Source: an uncultured Sphingomonadales bacterium
Lineage (GTDB): Bacteria; Pseudomonadota; Alphaproteobacteria; Sphingomonadales; Sphingomonadaceae
Direction: 5' to 3'
Length of the DNA stretch: 9,215 nucleotides
Assembly (NCBI GenBank): GCA_903958285.1
Contig: CAJBSR010000178.1
Coordinates: 1 to 9,215, forward strand
This document shows positions 1 through 5,924 of the stretch, piece after piece. The stretch's first letter is position 1; each line of letters begins with the position of its first letter. A model generated the notes under the pieces. It was not told where the DNA came from and searched no databases. It was given only the letters and a program-made list of their open reading frames with translations. Position numbers and translations under genes: made by a program.

Positions 1-507
1 CACAATGTCGATGAATTCGCGACCGCGCTCCGCGCCGTGGGAGAACCGATGCGCGGCAAGCCGGTGAGCGAGCTTTCGGTCGGGCAGATGCTCGACGGGC
101 TGTTTGCGATCACGCGCGATTTCGACATGGAAACACAGCCGCATCTGCTGCTCCTGCAAAAGACGATGGTCATGGTCGAAGGCATCGCGACCCAGCTCGA
201 CCCGAACATCAACATGTGGGACGTCGCGTCCCCCTATGTCGGCGGCTGGATCCGCGATGAACTGGGGCCGGAAGCGATGCTGGCCGAAGGGTTGAAGAAA
301 CAGGCCCAGACGCTGGCGCTTATCCCGGACCTTATCCGCCGCTTGGACGCCCAGCTTCCCAAGCCCGGCGGCGCCCCGCCTGCCCCGCCGCTGCCCGATG
401 TGAAGCTGGTATGGGAGCGCGGGCCGCATTCTGCCAAGTGGCGCTATGCGCTGACGGCGTTGGTTGCTGGAGCCGCCGGTGTTGGCGCCACCCTCATGTG
501 GGGTTGA
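1..507 (+). CDS. ubiB: UbiB, ABC1/COQ8-family protein for ubiquinone synthesis (3' end only)
   Basis: The reading frame is open from base 1 to the TGA at 505-507, giving 168 residues; the kinase-like N-terminal domain lies to the left of the window. The visible part matches the UbiB C-terminus: a segment like FAITRDFDMETQPHLLLL, then LQKTMVMVEGIATQLDPN, then a Pro-rich linker (residues about 121-134) and one clear hydrophobic stretch near the end (YALTALVAGAAGVGATLMW), as expected for the C-terminal membrane anchor. UbiB proteins are atypical kinase/ATPases that support aerobic ubiquinone synthesis at the inner membrane; they are often still annotated as 2-polyprenylphenol 6-hydroxylase, which is probably not their real activity. 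ubiB normally precedes coaBC and dut in sphingomonads (recalled gene order); here a toxin-antitoxin pair lies between them. Confidence 0.92.
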   Translation, partial: HNVDEFATALRAVGEPMRGKPVSELSVGQMLDGLFAITRDFDMETQPHLLLLQKTMVMVEGIATQLDPNINMWDVASPYVGGWIRDELGPEAMLAEGLKKQAQTLALIPDLIRRLDAQLPKPGGAPPAPPLPDVKLVWERGPHSAKWRYALTALVAGAAGVGATLMWG

Positions 508-532
508 TGACAGAACCTTATGCGCATATGTT
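504..532 (+). promoter_or_regulatory. candidate ccdAB promoter
   Basis: TTGATG at 504-509 and TATGTT at 527-532 are separated by exactly 17 nt, each matching 4 of 6 bases of the sigma-70 -35 and -10 consensus. The -35 box overlaps the ubiB stop codon. The predicted start of transcription is near 539, giving a leader of about 15 nt that contains a good ribosome-binding site (GAGGAG, 542-547) 6 nt before the ccdA ATG. This would let the antitoxin-toxin pair be transcribed apart from ubiB. It is a pattern match only. Confidence 0.42.
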
Positions 533-541
533 GTGCGCATA
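519..541. promoter_or_regulatory. perfect 8-bp inverted repeat, candidate CcdA/CcdAB operator
   Basis: TATGCGCA (519-526) and its exact reverse complement TGCGCATA (534-541) flank a 7-nt spacer (TATGTTG). The spacer holds most of the proposed -10 box, so a bound protein would block RNA polymerase. CcdA-type antitoxins have a ribbon-helix-helix N-terminus that binds palindromes in their own promoter, and the toxin modulates this binding. The palindrome is plain in the sequence; its role as an operator is inferred from position and family behaviour. Confidence 0.5.
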
Positions 542-553
542 GAGGAGACTTGG

Positions 554-790
554 ATGACCCACGTAGCGACACGCAAACGCGCGACAAATTTGTCCCTGAG
601 CGCCGATCTTGTTGATGCTGCCAAACGGCTCGACATTAATGTTTCCGAGGCGTGCGAGCGGGGTCTATCCGCCGAGGTGACACGCGCCCGCGAGCAGAAA
701 TGGCTTGCAGACAACCGCACAGAGTTATTGGCTTGGAACGACTGGATCGACAAAAACGGCATGCCCTATGACGAGTTTCGCCAGATCTAA
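554..790 (+). CDS. ccdA: CcdA-family antitoxin
   Basis: This 78-residue protein is the labile antitoxin of a type II toxin-antitoxin system. Residues about 6-42 (RKRATNLSLSADLVDAAKRL, then DINVSE) form the ribbon-helix-helix DNA-binding region. The C-terminal part (EQKWLADNR, WIDKNG, DEFRQI) resembles the segment of F-plasmid CcdA that wraps the toxin. The length is close to the 72 residues of F CcdA. The ATG at 554 is chosen because GAGGAG lies 6 nt upstream and the homologous region begins here; the frame is open further left but that would overlap ubiB. Its TAA stop shares an A with the ccdB ATG (TAATG), so the two are translationally coupled. It is probably autoregulated through the palindrome just upstream. 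G+C appears lower than in the flanking genes, which fits acquisition by transfer. Confidence 0.88.
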   Translation: MTHVATRKRATNLSLSADLVDAAKRLDINVSEACERGLSAEVTRAREQKWLADNRTELLAWNDWIDKNGMPYDEFRQI

Positions 791-1086
791 TGGCTAGATT
801 TGATATCTATCCAGGTGCCAAAGACAAAGGCTTTTTACTCGATTGTCAGGCCGATCTGCTGTCAGACCTGTCGACACGGGCGGTCGTGCCGCTGCTACCC
901 ATGTCCGGCATTCCCAAAGCAACGCGACTAAACCCGGTCTTCGGAATTGACGGAAAAGACTATGTGATGAGCACGCAGTTGATCTTCGCAATACCGATGG
1001 CACGCCTCGCCCCTCCCGTTGGAAATTTGACGTCACAGCATTCGACCATCATGAACGCGCTCGACATGCTTCTAACCGGATTTTGA
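790..1086 (+). CDS. ccdB: CcdB-family toxin (DNA gyrase poison family)
   Basis: The product is 98 residues, near the 101 of F-plasmid CcdB. Shared features in order are the N-terminal strand RFDIYPG, the LLDCQADLL segment (compare LFVDVQSDII), TRAVVPLLP, LNPVFGIDGKDYVMST (compare LYPVVHIGDESWRMMT), and a C-terminal helix [10 protein letters not shown] (compare NAINLMFWGI). CcdB proteins trap DNA gyrase on cleaved DNA when not held by CcdA. The last three residues of the F toxin, Trp-Gly-Ile, are needed for gyrase poisoning; here they are Thr-Gly-Phe, so gyrase poisoning may be weaker, different or absent. Translation starts from the ATG that overlaps the ccdA stop, and the ccdB TGA overlaps the proposed coaBC TTG start. 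Family assignment is firm; toxicity is not established by the sequence. Confidence 0.87.
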   Translation: MARFDIYPGAKDKGFLLDCQADLLSDLSTRAVVPLLPMSGIPKATRLNPVFGIDGKDYVMSTQLIFAIPMARLAPPVGNLTSQHSTIMNALDMLLTGF

Positions 1087-2354
1087 TTTTGAACGGCAAA
1101 CGCATCCTCCTGATCGTCGGCGGCGGCATCGCGGCTTACAAGTCGTGTGAGCTTGTCCGCCTGCTGCGCAAGCAGGGCGCGTCCGTCCGCTGCGTGGTGA
1201 CGGCCTCCGGCCAGAAATTCGTAACACCCATGAGCCTCGCCGCCCTCAGTGAGGATAAGGTCTATACAGACCTGTTTGACCTGAAGGATGAGGCGGAGAT
1301 GGGCCATATCCAGCTGTCACGTCAGGCGAACCTCGTCGTCGTTGCTCCTGCCACAGCCGATCTGATGGCGCGGATGGCCGCAGGGATCGCCGATGATCTG
1401 GCGACGACTCTGCTGCTCGCCACCGACAAACCGGTGCTATGTGCCCCCGCCATGAACGTGAGGATGTGGACCCACCCCGCCACACAGCGCAACATCGCCA
1501 CACTTCGGTCTGATGGCATCACCGTGCTGGACCCGGATGAAGGCCCGATGGCGTGCGGCGAGTTCGGCCCCGGACGCCTGCCCGAGCCTGAGGCCATTGC
1601 GGCGGCCATTGCGCGCCAGCTCTCCGATCCCGCTCACCCTGAGCTTGTCGAAGGGTCGTCCTTTCTGGCCACCGAAGGCAAAGCGAAGACCGTGGCTTCG
1701 ACAGGCTCAGCCCAAACGGACTTGCTAAAGGGCAAGCACATCGTCGTGACCGCTGGTCCGACGCACGAACCCATCGACCCCGTCCGCGTGATCGCCAACC
1801 GCTCCTCGGGCAAGCAGGGCTTTGCAATTGCCTACGCGCTGGCCGAGGCCGGAGCGAAGGTCACGCTGATCGCAGGACCGGTCAGCCTCTCCACACCCGC
1901 AGGCGTCACCCGCATCGACGTCGAGACCGCGCGGCAGATGGAAGCGGAAGTCAACGCCGCCCTCCCAGCCGACGCCGCGATCATGGTTGCAGCCGTTGCC
2001 GACTGGCGCGTGGACGAGGCTCCATCCAAGCTAAAGAAGGAAGTAGGCCCGCCTGCCCTCAACTGGCAGAAAAATCCTGACATTCTCGCCAATCTCTGCA
2101 CGGCTTCAGACCGGCCGAAGCTCGTCATTGGCTTTGCCGCCGAAACCGAAACTGCTGTCGAACACGCGACGGCCAAGCGCCTGCGCAAAGGCTGCGACTG
2201 GATCGTCGCCAATGACGTGTCGGTCGACAAGATGGGCGGCGAGCAGAACCGCGTACACCTGATCACTGATGCCGGAACCGAAAGCTGGGACCGGATGGAC
2301 AAGACCGAGATCGCCCGCGCGCTCGCTCAAAGGATTGCTGATGCTCTTGCCTGA
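1083..2354 (+). CDS. coaBC: CoaBC: phosphopantothenoylcysteine decarboxylase / phosphopantothenate-cysteine ligase
   Basis: This bifunctional enzyme (423 residues) makes 4'-phosphopantetheine for coenzyme A: the C-terminal CoaB half joins cysteine to 4'-phosphopantothenate using CTP, and the N-terminal flavoprotein CoaC half decarboxylates the product. CoaC features are the flavin loop GGGIAAYK (13-20), H75, APAMN with N125, and MACGE with C158. CoaB features are [14 protein letters not shown] (222-235), ANRSSG with N239, AAVADW (303-308) and the KLKK motif with K318. The first three residues carry the same numbers as in E. coli Dfp, while N239 and K318 are shifted by 29 relative to its N210 and K289, because a palindromic repeat encodes about residues 183-212 in the interdomain linker. 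No ATG exists near the N-terminus; TTG at 1083 (overlapping the ccdB stop as TTGA) or TTG at 1089 must serve. The 3' end overlaps dut by 14 nt. The gene is essential in most bacteria. Confidence 0.95.
   Translation: MILNGKRILLIVGGGIAAYKSCELVRLLRKQGASVRCVVTASGQKFVTPMSLAALSEDKVYTDLFDLKDEAEMGHIQLSRQANLVVVAPATADLMARMAAGIADDLATTLLLATDKPVLCAPAMNVRMWTHPATQRNIATLRSDGITVLDPDEGPMACGEFGPGRLPEPEAIAAAIARQLSDPAHPELVEGSSFLATEGKAKTVASTGSAQTDLLKGKHIVVTAGPTHEPIDPVRVIANRSSGKQGFAIAYALAEAGAKVTLIAGPVSLSTPAGVTRIDVETARQMEAEVNAALPADAAIMVAAVADWRVDEAPSKLKKEVGPPALNWQKNPDILANLCTASDRPKLVIGFAAETETAVEHATAKRLRKGCDWIVANDVSVDKMGGEQNRVHLITDAGTESWDRMDKTEIARALAQRIADALA
1630..1719. repeat. REP-type inverted-repeat pair (REPIN-like), copy 1, in frame inside coaBC
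   Basis: This 90-bp element has two inverted arms. The left arm contains CCCT (1637-1640), loop GAGCTTGTCGA and AGGG (1652-1655). The right arm contains GGCT (1694-1697), loop TCGACAGGCTC and AGCC (1709-1712). The two loops are reverse complements apart from one position, which is a G-U wobble in RNA. The spacer can extend the stem (GGTC/GACC, CTTT/AAAG, GCC/GGC). Its left 37 bp match the second copy at 4750 at 34 of 37 positions. The length is 30 codons and the coaBC frame has no stop in it, so it is translated as part of the linker (PAHPELVEG...ASTGSAQT). Such paired REPs are normally mobilised by RAYT transposases; none is in this window. Confidence 0.85.
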
Positions 2355-2790
2355 GATTTCCATTGCCCTGCAGCGCCTGCCGCATGGCGAAGGCCTGCCC
2401 GTGCCTGCTTATGCCACGACCGGTGCTGCCGGCATGGACGTGGTGGCTGCCGAAGACCTCGACCTCGCCCCCGGCGCGCGTCATGCCGTCGCCACCGGCT
2501 TTGCGATGGCCATCCCTGAGGGTTATGAAGTGCAGGTCCGCCCGCGCTCCGGCCTTGCGCTCAAGCACGGCATCACCTGCCTCAACACGCCCGGCACGAT
2601 CGACAGCGATTATCGCGGTGAAGTGAAGGTCATCCTCGCCAATCTCGGCAGCGACCCCTTCCCCATCCGCCGCGGCGACCGCATCGCCCAATTGGGGCCC
2701 GCGCCCGTCCAGAAGGCTGCGTTCGCGCTGGTCGACAGTTTGGACGAAACGACGCGCGGTGCGGGAGGCTTCGGCTCCACCGGCGTATGA
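2341..2790 (+). CDS. dut: dUTP diphosphatase (dUTPase)
   Basis: The 149-residue product hydrolyses dUTP to dUMP and pyrophosphate, keeping uracil out of DNA and feeding thymidylate synthesis; the family acts as a cytoplasmic homotrimer. All five family motifs are present: AAGMDV (motif I), [11 protein letters not shown] (II), [11 protein letters not shown] (III, with the catalytic Asp in TIDSDY), RIAQL (IV) and the P-loop-like [10 protein letters not shown] at the C-terminus (V). The length is typical (about 150). The ATG at 2341 lies inside the coaBC 3' end, a 14-nt overlap that implies coupled translation; the frame is open further upstream but homology to the family begins here. Adjacency of coaBC and dut is common in proteobacteria. 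Its stop overlaps the next start as ATGA. Confidence 0.95.
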   Translation: MLLPEISIALQRLPHGEGLPVPAYATTGAAGMDVVAAEDLDLAPGARHAVATGFAMAIPEGYEVQVRPRSGLALKHGITCLNTPGTIDSDYRGEVKVILANLGSDPFPIRRGDRIAQLGPAPVQKAAFALVDSLDETTRGAGGFGSTGV

Positions 2791-3551
2791 GCCTGACTGA
2801 CGAAGAATTGGATCGCTACGCCCGCCACATCGTCCTGCGCGACGTTGGAGGCCCGGGCCAGATGAAAATCCGCGCGGCGAAGATGCTCGTCATCGGTGCG
2901 GGCGGCATTGGTTCCCCTGCGATCCAATATCTGGCCGCAGCCGGGGTCGGCGCATTGACGATCGTGGATGATGACGTCGTCTCGCTCTCCAATCTTCAAC
3001 GGCAGGTGCTCTTCACGTCTGAGGATGTGGGCGGCTCCAAGGCCGAATTGGCCGCAATGCGGATCCGCGCGATCAACCCCAATGTATCCGTCACGGCAGT
3101 CAAAGAACGTATCACATCTGAGAATGCTGCAGATTTGCTGCGCAACATGGATGTCGTTCTCGACGGGTCAGACAATTTCAAAACGCGGCTGGCCGTTGCA
3201 GATGCCGCCAATGCCGCGCACGTCCCGCTCGTGTCCGCAGCCATTGGGCAATTTCATGGGCAGCTCGGCACTTTCCGGGGATGGGAGGCCGACAAGCCCT
3301 GTTATCGCTGTTTCGTGGGTGATGCGCATGACGCCGAAGATTGTGACAATTGCGCAGACCTTGGTGTGCTCGGCGCGATGGTCGGGATGATGGGGTCTTT
3401 GGCGGCCATGGAGGCGCTGCGCGTCGTGACCGGCTTTGGATCGGATCAAGCCGGAAAGCTGCATGTGATCGACGGACTGGACCTGACAATGCGGGCCATC
3501 CGCCTACCCAAGGACCCAGCTTGTTCAACTTGCAGCGCTAAAGCCGACTAA
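2787..3551 (+). CDS. HesA/MoeB/ThiF-family adenylyltransferase
   Basis: This 254-residue E1-like enzyme would adenylate the C-terminal Gly-Gly of a small ubiquitin-fold sulfur carrier (MoaD or ThiS) for molybdopterin or thiamine synthesis. The N-terminus [16 protein letters not shown] and nucleotide loop GAGGIG (37-42) are typical, followed by [13 protein letters not shown] with the ATP-contacting Asp/Arg residues, and LDGSDNF with the adenylation Asp at 129. Two CxxC pairs (C172/C175 and C246/C249) form the structural zinc site at nearly the E. coli MoeB positions. C189, in the CADLGVLG segment, aligns with MoeB C187 and the sulfur-transfer cysteine of ThiF. There is no C-terminal rhodanese domain, so it is not the longer fused form. 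The carrier partner is not in the window, so MoeB and ThiF roles cannot be separated. ATGA overlap with dut makes it the last gene of the coupled operon. Confidence 0.9.
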   Translation: MSLTDEELDRYARHIVLRDVGGPGQMKIRAAKMLVIGAGGIGSPAIQYLAAAGVGALTIVDDDVVSLSNLQRQVLFTSEDVGGSKAELAAMRIRAINPNVSVTAVKERITSENAADLLRNMDVVLDGSDNFKTRLAVADAANAAHVPLVSAAIGQFHGQLGTFRGWEADKPCYRCFVGDAHDAEDCDNCADLGVLGAMVGMMGSLAAMEALRVVTGFGSDQAGKLHVIDGLDLTMRAIRLPKDPACSTCSAKAD

Positions 3552-3552
3552 G

Positions 3553-3702
3553 TTATTTCGCGGTCCGGTAACCGCAGATGATGCCGAGAATAAAGGCGAG
3601 GAAGAGCCCGAGCTGGACGTTGCCAGACACATCGCTCCATCCCAACAATCTATCGCCGTAACCGAACAGGGCGAGAAACATCACCAGAGCCAAACCACCC
3701 AT
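3553..3702 (-). CDS. hypothetical small membrane protein (49 aa)
   Basis: I do not recognise this protein. It has two hydrophobic segments, about residues 2-16 (GGLALVMFLALFGYG) and 30-44 (QLGLFLAFILGIICG), joined by a short polar loop DRLLGWSDVSGN. It ends in a basic GYRTAK tail, as in a small two-helix inner-membrane protein. The ATG at 3702 is chosen because hydrophobic coding character starts there; a GTG directly before it is an alternative, with AAGG about 9-12 nt upstream. The longer open frame to the right would run through the purS leader. It converges on the MoeB-like gene with a single base between the stop codons, and is divergent from purS. Clean helices without charged residues favour a real gene over a chance frame, but the evidence is only compositional. 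Confidence 0.6.
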   Translation of the reverse strand: MGGLALVMFLALFGYGDRLLGWSDVSGNVQLGLFLAFILGIICGYRTAK

Positions 3703-3740
3703 CACAATCGCCTTTGCAGAGTCATGAGGAGAACGCGGTC

Positions 3741-3762
3741 TATGATGTTCGCAGGCGAAGGA
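3741..3762 (+). promoter_or_regulatory. possible purS -10 box and upstream ribosome-binding site
   Basis: TATGAT (3741-3746) matches 5 of 6 bases of the -10 consensus, but I find no good -35 at 16-18 nt; the nearest, TTGCAG at 3714-3719, is 21 nt away. AAGGA at 3758-3762 sits 9 nt before an in-frame ATG at 3772. Together they suggest that transcription for purS-purQ begins in this divergent intergenic region. Weak evidence. Confidence 0.22.
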
Positions 3763-3843
3763 TAAGAAAACATGAACTTGCCCGAATCCTCCCCGGCGGG
3801 CATAGGCGCGGCCATCCCAATTTCCGCAAAGGACTCGCCTGCG

Positions 3844-4074
3844 ATGAAAGCCCGCGTCACGATCACACTCAAGAACGGTGTTCTGGACCCGCAGGGTAAG
3901 GCGATCCACCATGCGCTTGAAGGCCTTGGCTTTGGCGGCGTCAACGACGTGCGTGCCGGTAAGATGATCGAACTCGATCTCGCCGATGGCACCAGCGACG
4001 CGGATATTGAGGAGATGTGCAAGAAGCTCCTCGCCAACACCGTCATCGAAAACTACCGGATCGAGCGCGCCTGA
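3844..4074 (+). CDS. purS: phosphoribosylformylglycinamidine synthase subunit PurS
   Basis: PurS is the small structural subunit of the three-part FGAM synthase (PurS-PurL-PurQ), which converts FGAR and glutamine to FGAM in purine synthesis; it bridges PurQ and PurL for ammonia transfer. The 76-residue product has the family signature [18 protein letters not shown], then [17 protein letters not shown] and the C-terminal [16 protein letters not shown]. The ATG at 3844 gives the usual length (about 80) and has AAAGGA 10 nt upstream. An ATG at 3772 in the same frame, with AAGGA 9 nt upstream, would add 24 residues (beginning MNLPESSPAGIG) that do not look like PurS; a longer form cannot be excluded. 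It ends 2 nt before purQ, so the two are cotranscribed and probably coupled. Confidence 0.93.
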   Translation: MKARVTITLKNGVLDPQGKAIHHALEGLGFGGVNDVRAGKMIELDLADGTSDADIEEMCKKLLANTVIENYRIERA

Positions 4075-4076
4075 CC

Positions 4077-4736
4077 ATGAACACCGCCGTCATCGTCTTT
4101 CCCGGATCGAACTGCGACCGTGACCTTGCGGTCGCATTTGAACAGGCGACGGGCAAGAAGCCGCACATGGTGTGGCACCGCGAAACCGAACTGCCCGACG
4201 GCATTGACCTGATCGGCGTTCCCGGCGGATTTTCCTATGGCGACTATCTCCGCTCCGGCGCGATGGCCGCCCAATCGCCGGTCATGCGCGCAGTGTCGGA
4301 CGCCGCAGCCAAGGGCGCCTATGTGCTCGGCATCTGCAACGGCTTTCAGGTATTGACGGAAACCGGCCTTCTGCCGGGCGCCCTGATGCGCAATGCAGGC
4401 ATCCAGTTCATCTGCCGCGATGTGAAGCTGACCGTGGCCAACAGCCAGTCCGCCTTCACCAGCCAGTATCAGGCAGATGAAGAAATCCTCATCCCCGTCG
4501 CGCATCATGATGGCAATTACTTTGCCGATGCAGCCACGCTTGACCGGCTCGAAGGCGAAGGCCGCGTGGCCTTCCGTTATGCCGAAGCTGTTAATGGCTC
4601 TGCGCGCAACATCGCCGGCGTCCTCAACGAAGGCGGCAATGTGCTCGGCATGATGCCGCATCCAGAACGCATGAGCGAAGCCGCCCATGGTGGTCTCGAT
4701 GGCAAGAAACTGTTCGACGCGCTGGTCAGCGCCTGA
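4077..4736 (+). CDS. purQ: phosphoribosylformylglycinamidine synthase subunit PurQ (glutaminase)
   Basis: PurQ is the glutamine amidotransferase subunit of FGAM synthase: it hydrolyses glutamine and passes ammonia to PurL. The 219-residue length is typical of the separate subunit. It is a class I amidotransferase with the N-terminal FPGSNCDRD, the oxyanion-region [16 protein letters not shown] (47-62), the nucleophile C87 in GICNGFQ, and the rest of the triad H195 and E197 in MPHPER. The ATG at 4077 follows the purS stop by 2 nt and starts the family N-terminus; the longer frame upstream overlaps purS and is not used. purL does not follow; the next plus-strand sequence is a repeat and then a convergent gene. 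Confidence 0.96.
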   Translation: MNTAVIVFPGSNCDRDLAVAFEQATGKKPHMVWHRETELPDGIDLIGVPGGFSYGDYLRSGAMAAQSPVMRAVSDAAAKGAYVLGICNGFQVLTETGLLPGALMRNAGIQFICRDVKLTVANSQSAFTSQYQADEEILIPVAHHDGNYFADAATLDRLEGEGRVAFRYAEAVNGSARNIAGVLNEGGNVLGMMPHPERMSEAAHGGLDGKKLFDALVSA

Positions 4737-4749
4737 GATCGCTACGTAC

Positions 4750-4841
4750 CCGCTTACCCTGAGCCTGTCGAAGGGCCGTCCTTTCTTAGTTCTGAGCTAG
4801 AAAGAAAAAGTACAGGGCTTCGACAAGCTCAGCCCGAACGG
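4750..4841. repeat. REP-type inverted-repeat pair (REPIN-like), copy 2, intergenic
   Basis: This 92-bp element fills most of the gap between the convergent purQ and dehydrogenase genes. The left arm has CCCT (4757-4760), loop GAGCCTGTCGA and AGGG (4772-4775). The right arm has GGGCT (4815-4819), loop TCGACAAGCTC and AGCCC (4831-4835). The arms are inverted relative to each other and match copy 1 closely (34 of 37 on the left; about 24 of 26 on the right). The spacer differs in sequence but also contains a self-complementary core (CTTTCTTAG with CTAGAAAG, one bulge). In RNA from either strand it would form a long hairpin, so it might shield 3' ends or reduce read-through between converging genes. 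There is no clear U-tract of an intrinsic terminator. Confidence 0.85.
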
Positions 4842-4857
4842 TTCTGGGAATGTGTGC

Positions 4858-5853
4858 TTAATCCCACCCCTCAAGCACCTGATCCGGCGGACGATGCCCG
4901 TCCGTCCAGGCGCGGATGTTGGCGATAACCCTTTCCCCCATGGCAGCGCGGCCTTCATAGGTGGCAGAGCCCATGTGCGGCAGGAGCACGGTGTTCGAAA
5001 GCTTGAGAAGGCGCGGATCAACGCTCGGTTCGCCAACATACACATCCAGCCCTGCGCCCGCGATACGACCCTGTTCCAGCGCCTCTATCAGGGCATTCTC
5101 ATCCACAATGTCGCCGCGCGCCGTGTTTACGAAATAAGCGTCCGGCCGCATTTGGGAGAGCCTGTGCGCGTTCACCAAATGATGCGTCTCGGGCGTATGC
5201 GGGCAGTTGACCGAAACGATATCCGACTGGCTGAACAGCGTGTCGAGATCAGCGAAGCGCGCGCCAAGCTCAGCCTCAACGCCTTCAGGCAGGCGGTGGC
5301 GGTTGTGATAGATGACGCGGATGCCAAAGCCGTTGGCGCGCCGCGCAATCGCCCGACCGATGCGCCCCATGCCAATGATGCCCAAAATCTTGCCGTTGAC
5401 GCGGTGGCCAAGCATCCCGCTTGGCTTCCAGCCATCCCACTGCCCAGCCCGGATCAGTTTTTCGCCCTCACCCAGCCGGCGCGGGACAGATAAGATCAGC
5501 GCCATCGTCATGTCGGCGGTGTCTTCCGTCAAAACGCCGGGCGTATTGGTGACAAGGATCTTGCGTTCGCGCGCGGCGTGGAGGTCAATATGGTCCACTC
5601 CAACGCCAAAATTGGCGATGAGTTTCAGCCGAGGTAAAGCCTTCGCCAACAGATCGGCATCAATCCGATCGGTAATGGTGGGCACGAGCACATCTATATC
5701 AGCGACCGCAGCCTCAAGCTCGGAGCGACTCAAGGCACGGTCTTCCCGGTTCAGCGTCGCGTCGAACAACTCCCCCATGCGGTGCATGACGCCGTCGGTC
5801 AGTTCACGGGTGACGACAACTTTCGGGCGGGCGGGGCGATCTGGGGCTGTCAT
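4858..5853 (-). CDS. D-isomer-specific 2-hydroxyacid dehydrogenase (glyoxylate/hydroxypyruvate reductase-like)
   Basis: This 331-residue cytoplasmic oxidoreductase would interconvert a 2-keto acid and a D-2-hydroxy acid with NAD(P)H. The substrate-binding half contains NFGVGVDHID (81-90) and TNTPGVLTEDTADM (103-115). The Rossmann half has GMGRIG (161-166) followed by the family segment NCPHTPETHHLVN. The catalytic trio is present: R246 in NTARGDIVDE, E275 in DVYVGEP and H293 in LPHMGSAT. Residues after the loop at the end of strand 2 are HNRHR, rich in basic side chains, which leans towards NADPH. Length and motifs fit the GyaR-type reductases rather than SerA, as no ACT domain follows. The ATG at 5853 is preferred; a TTG at 5889 in frame is possible. 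It is divergent from the SH3 protein gene. Exact substrate unknown. Confidence 0.9.
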   Translation of the reverse strand: MTAPDRPARPKVVVTRELTDGVMHRMGELFDATLNREDRALSRSELEAAVADIDVLVPTITDRIDADLLAKALPRLKLIANFGVGVDHIDLHAARERKILVTNTPGVLTEDTADMTMALILSVPRRLGEGEKLIRAGQWDGWKPSGMLGHRVNGKILGIIGMGRIGRAIARRANGFGIRVIYHNRHRLPEGVEAELGARFADLDTLFSQSDIVSVNCPHTPETHHLVNAHRLSQMRPDAYFVNTARGDIVDENALIEALEQGRIAGAGLDVYVGEPSVDPRLLKLSNTVLLPHMGSATYEGRAAMGERVIANIRAWTDGHRPPDQVLEGWD

Positions 5854-5924
5854 GCGCCTATCGCTAGGCTGCGAAACATGCGACTGCAAGTGGAGTTGAA
5901 GCGCGCAGGAAGTTGCGGCAAAGA

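Noticed and set aside
464..553. N-terminal extension of CcdA starting inside ubiB
   Set aside because: The added residues are unlike CcdA, and a strong ribosome-binding site precedes the ATG at 554.
1832..2302. Minus-strand open frame (156 codons) opposite the CoaB domain
   Set aside because: Antisense shadow of a clear enzyme domain; Ser/Ala-rich translation typical of the reverse strand of such genes.
4053..4688. Long minus-strand open frame (211 codons) opposite purQ
   Set aside because: It lies wholly antisense to a confident purQ, has no recognisable motif, and long antisense frames are common in high-G+C genes.
4750..4841. Intrinsic terminator for purQ or the dehydrogenase
   Set aside because: The hairpin is there, but no U-tract follows on either strand, and the same element also occurs inside coaBC, so it is better described as a dispersed repeat.
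4852..5493. Plus-strand open frame (213 codons) opposite the hydroxyacid dehydrogenase
   Set aside because: Antisense shadow; the minus-strand frame has all catalytic motifs of its family.
5854..5924. Promoters in the divergent dehydrogenase/SH3 gap
   Set aside because: The best minus-strand pair (TTGCAG, 17 nt, TAGCGA) matches the consensus poorly; promoters must lie near but cannot be assigned.
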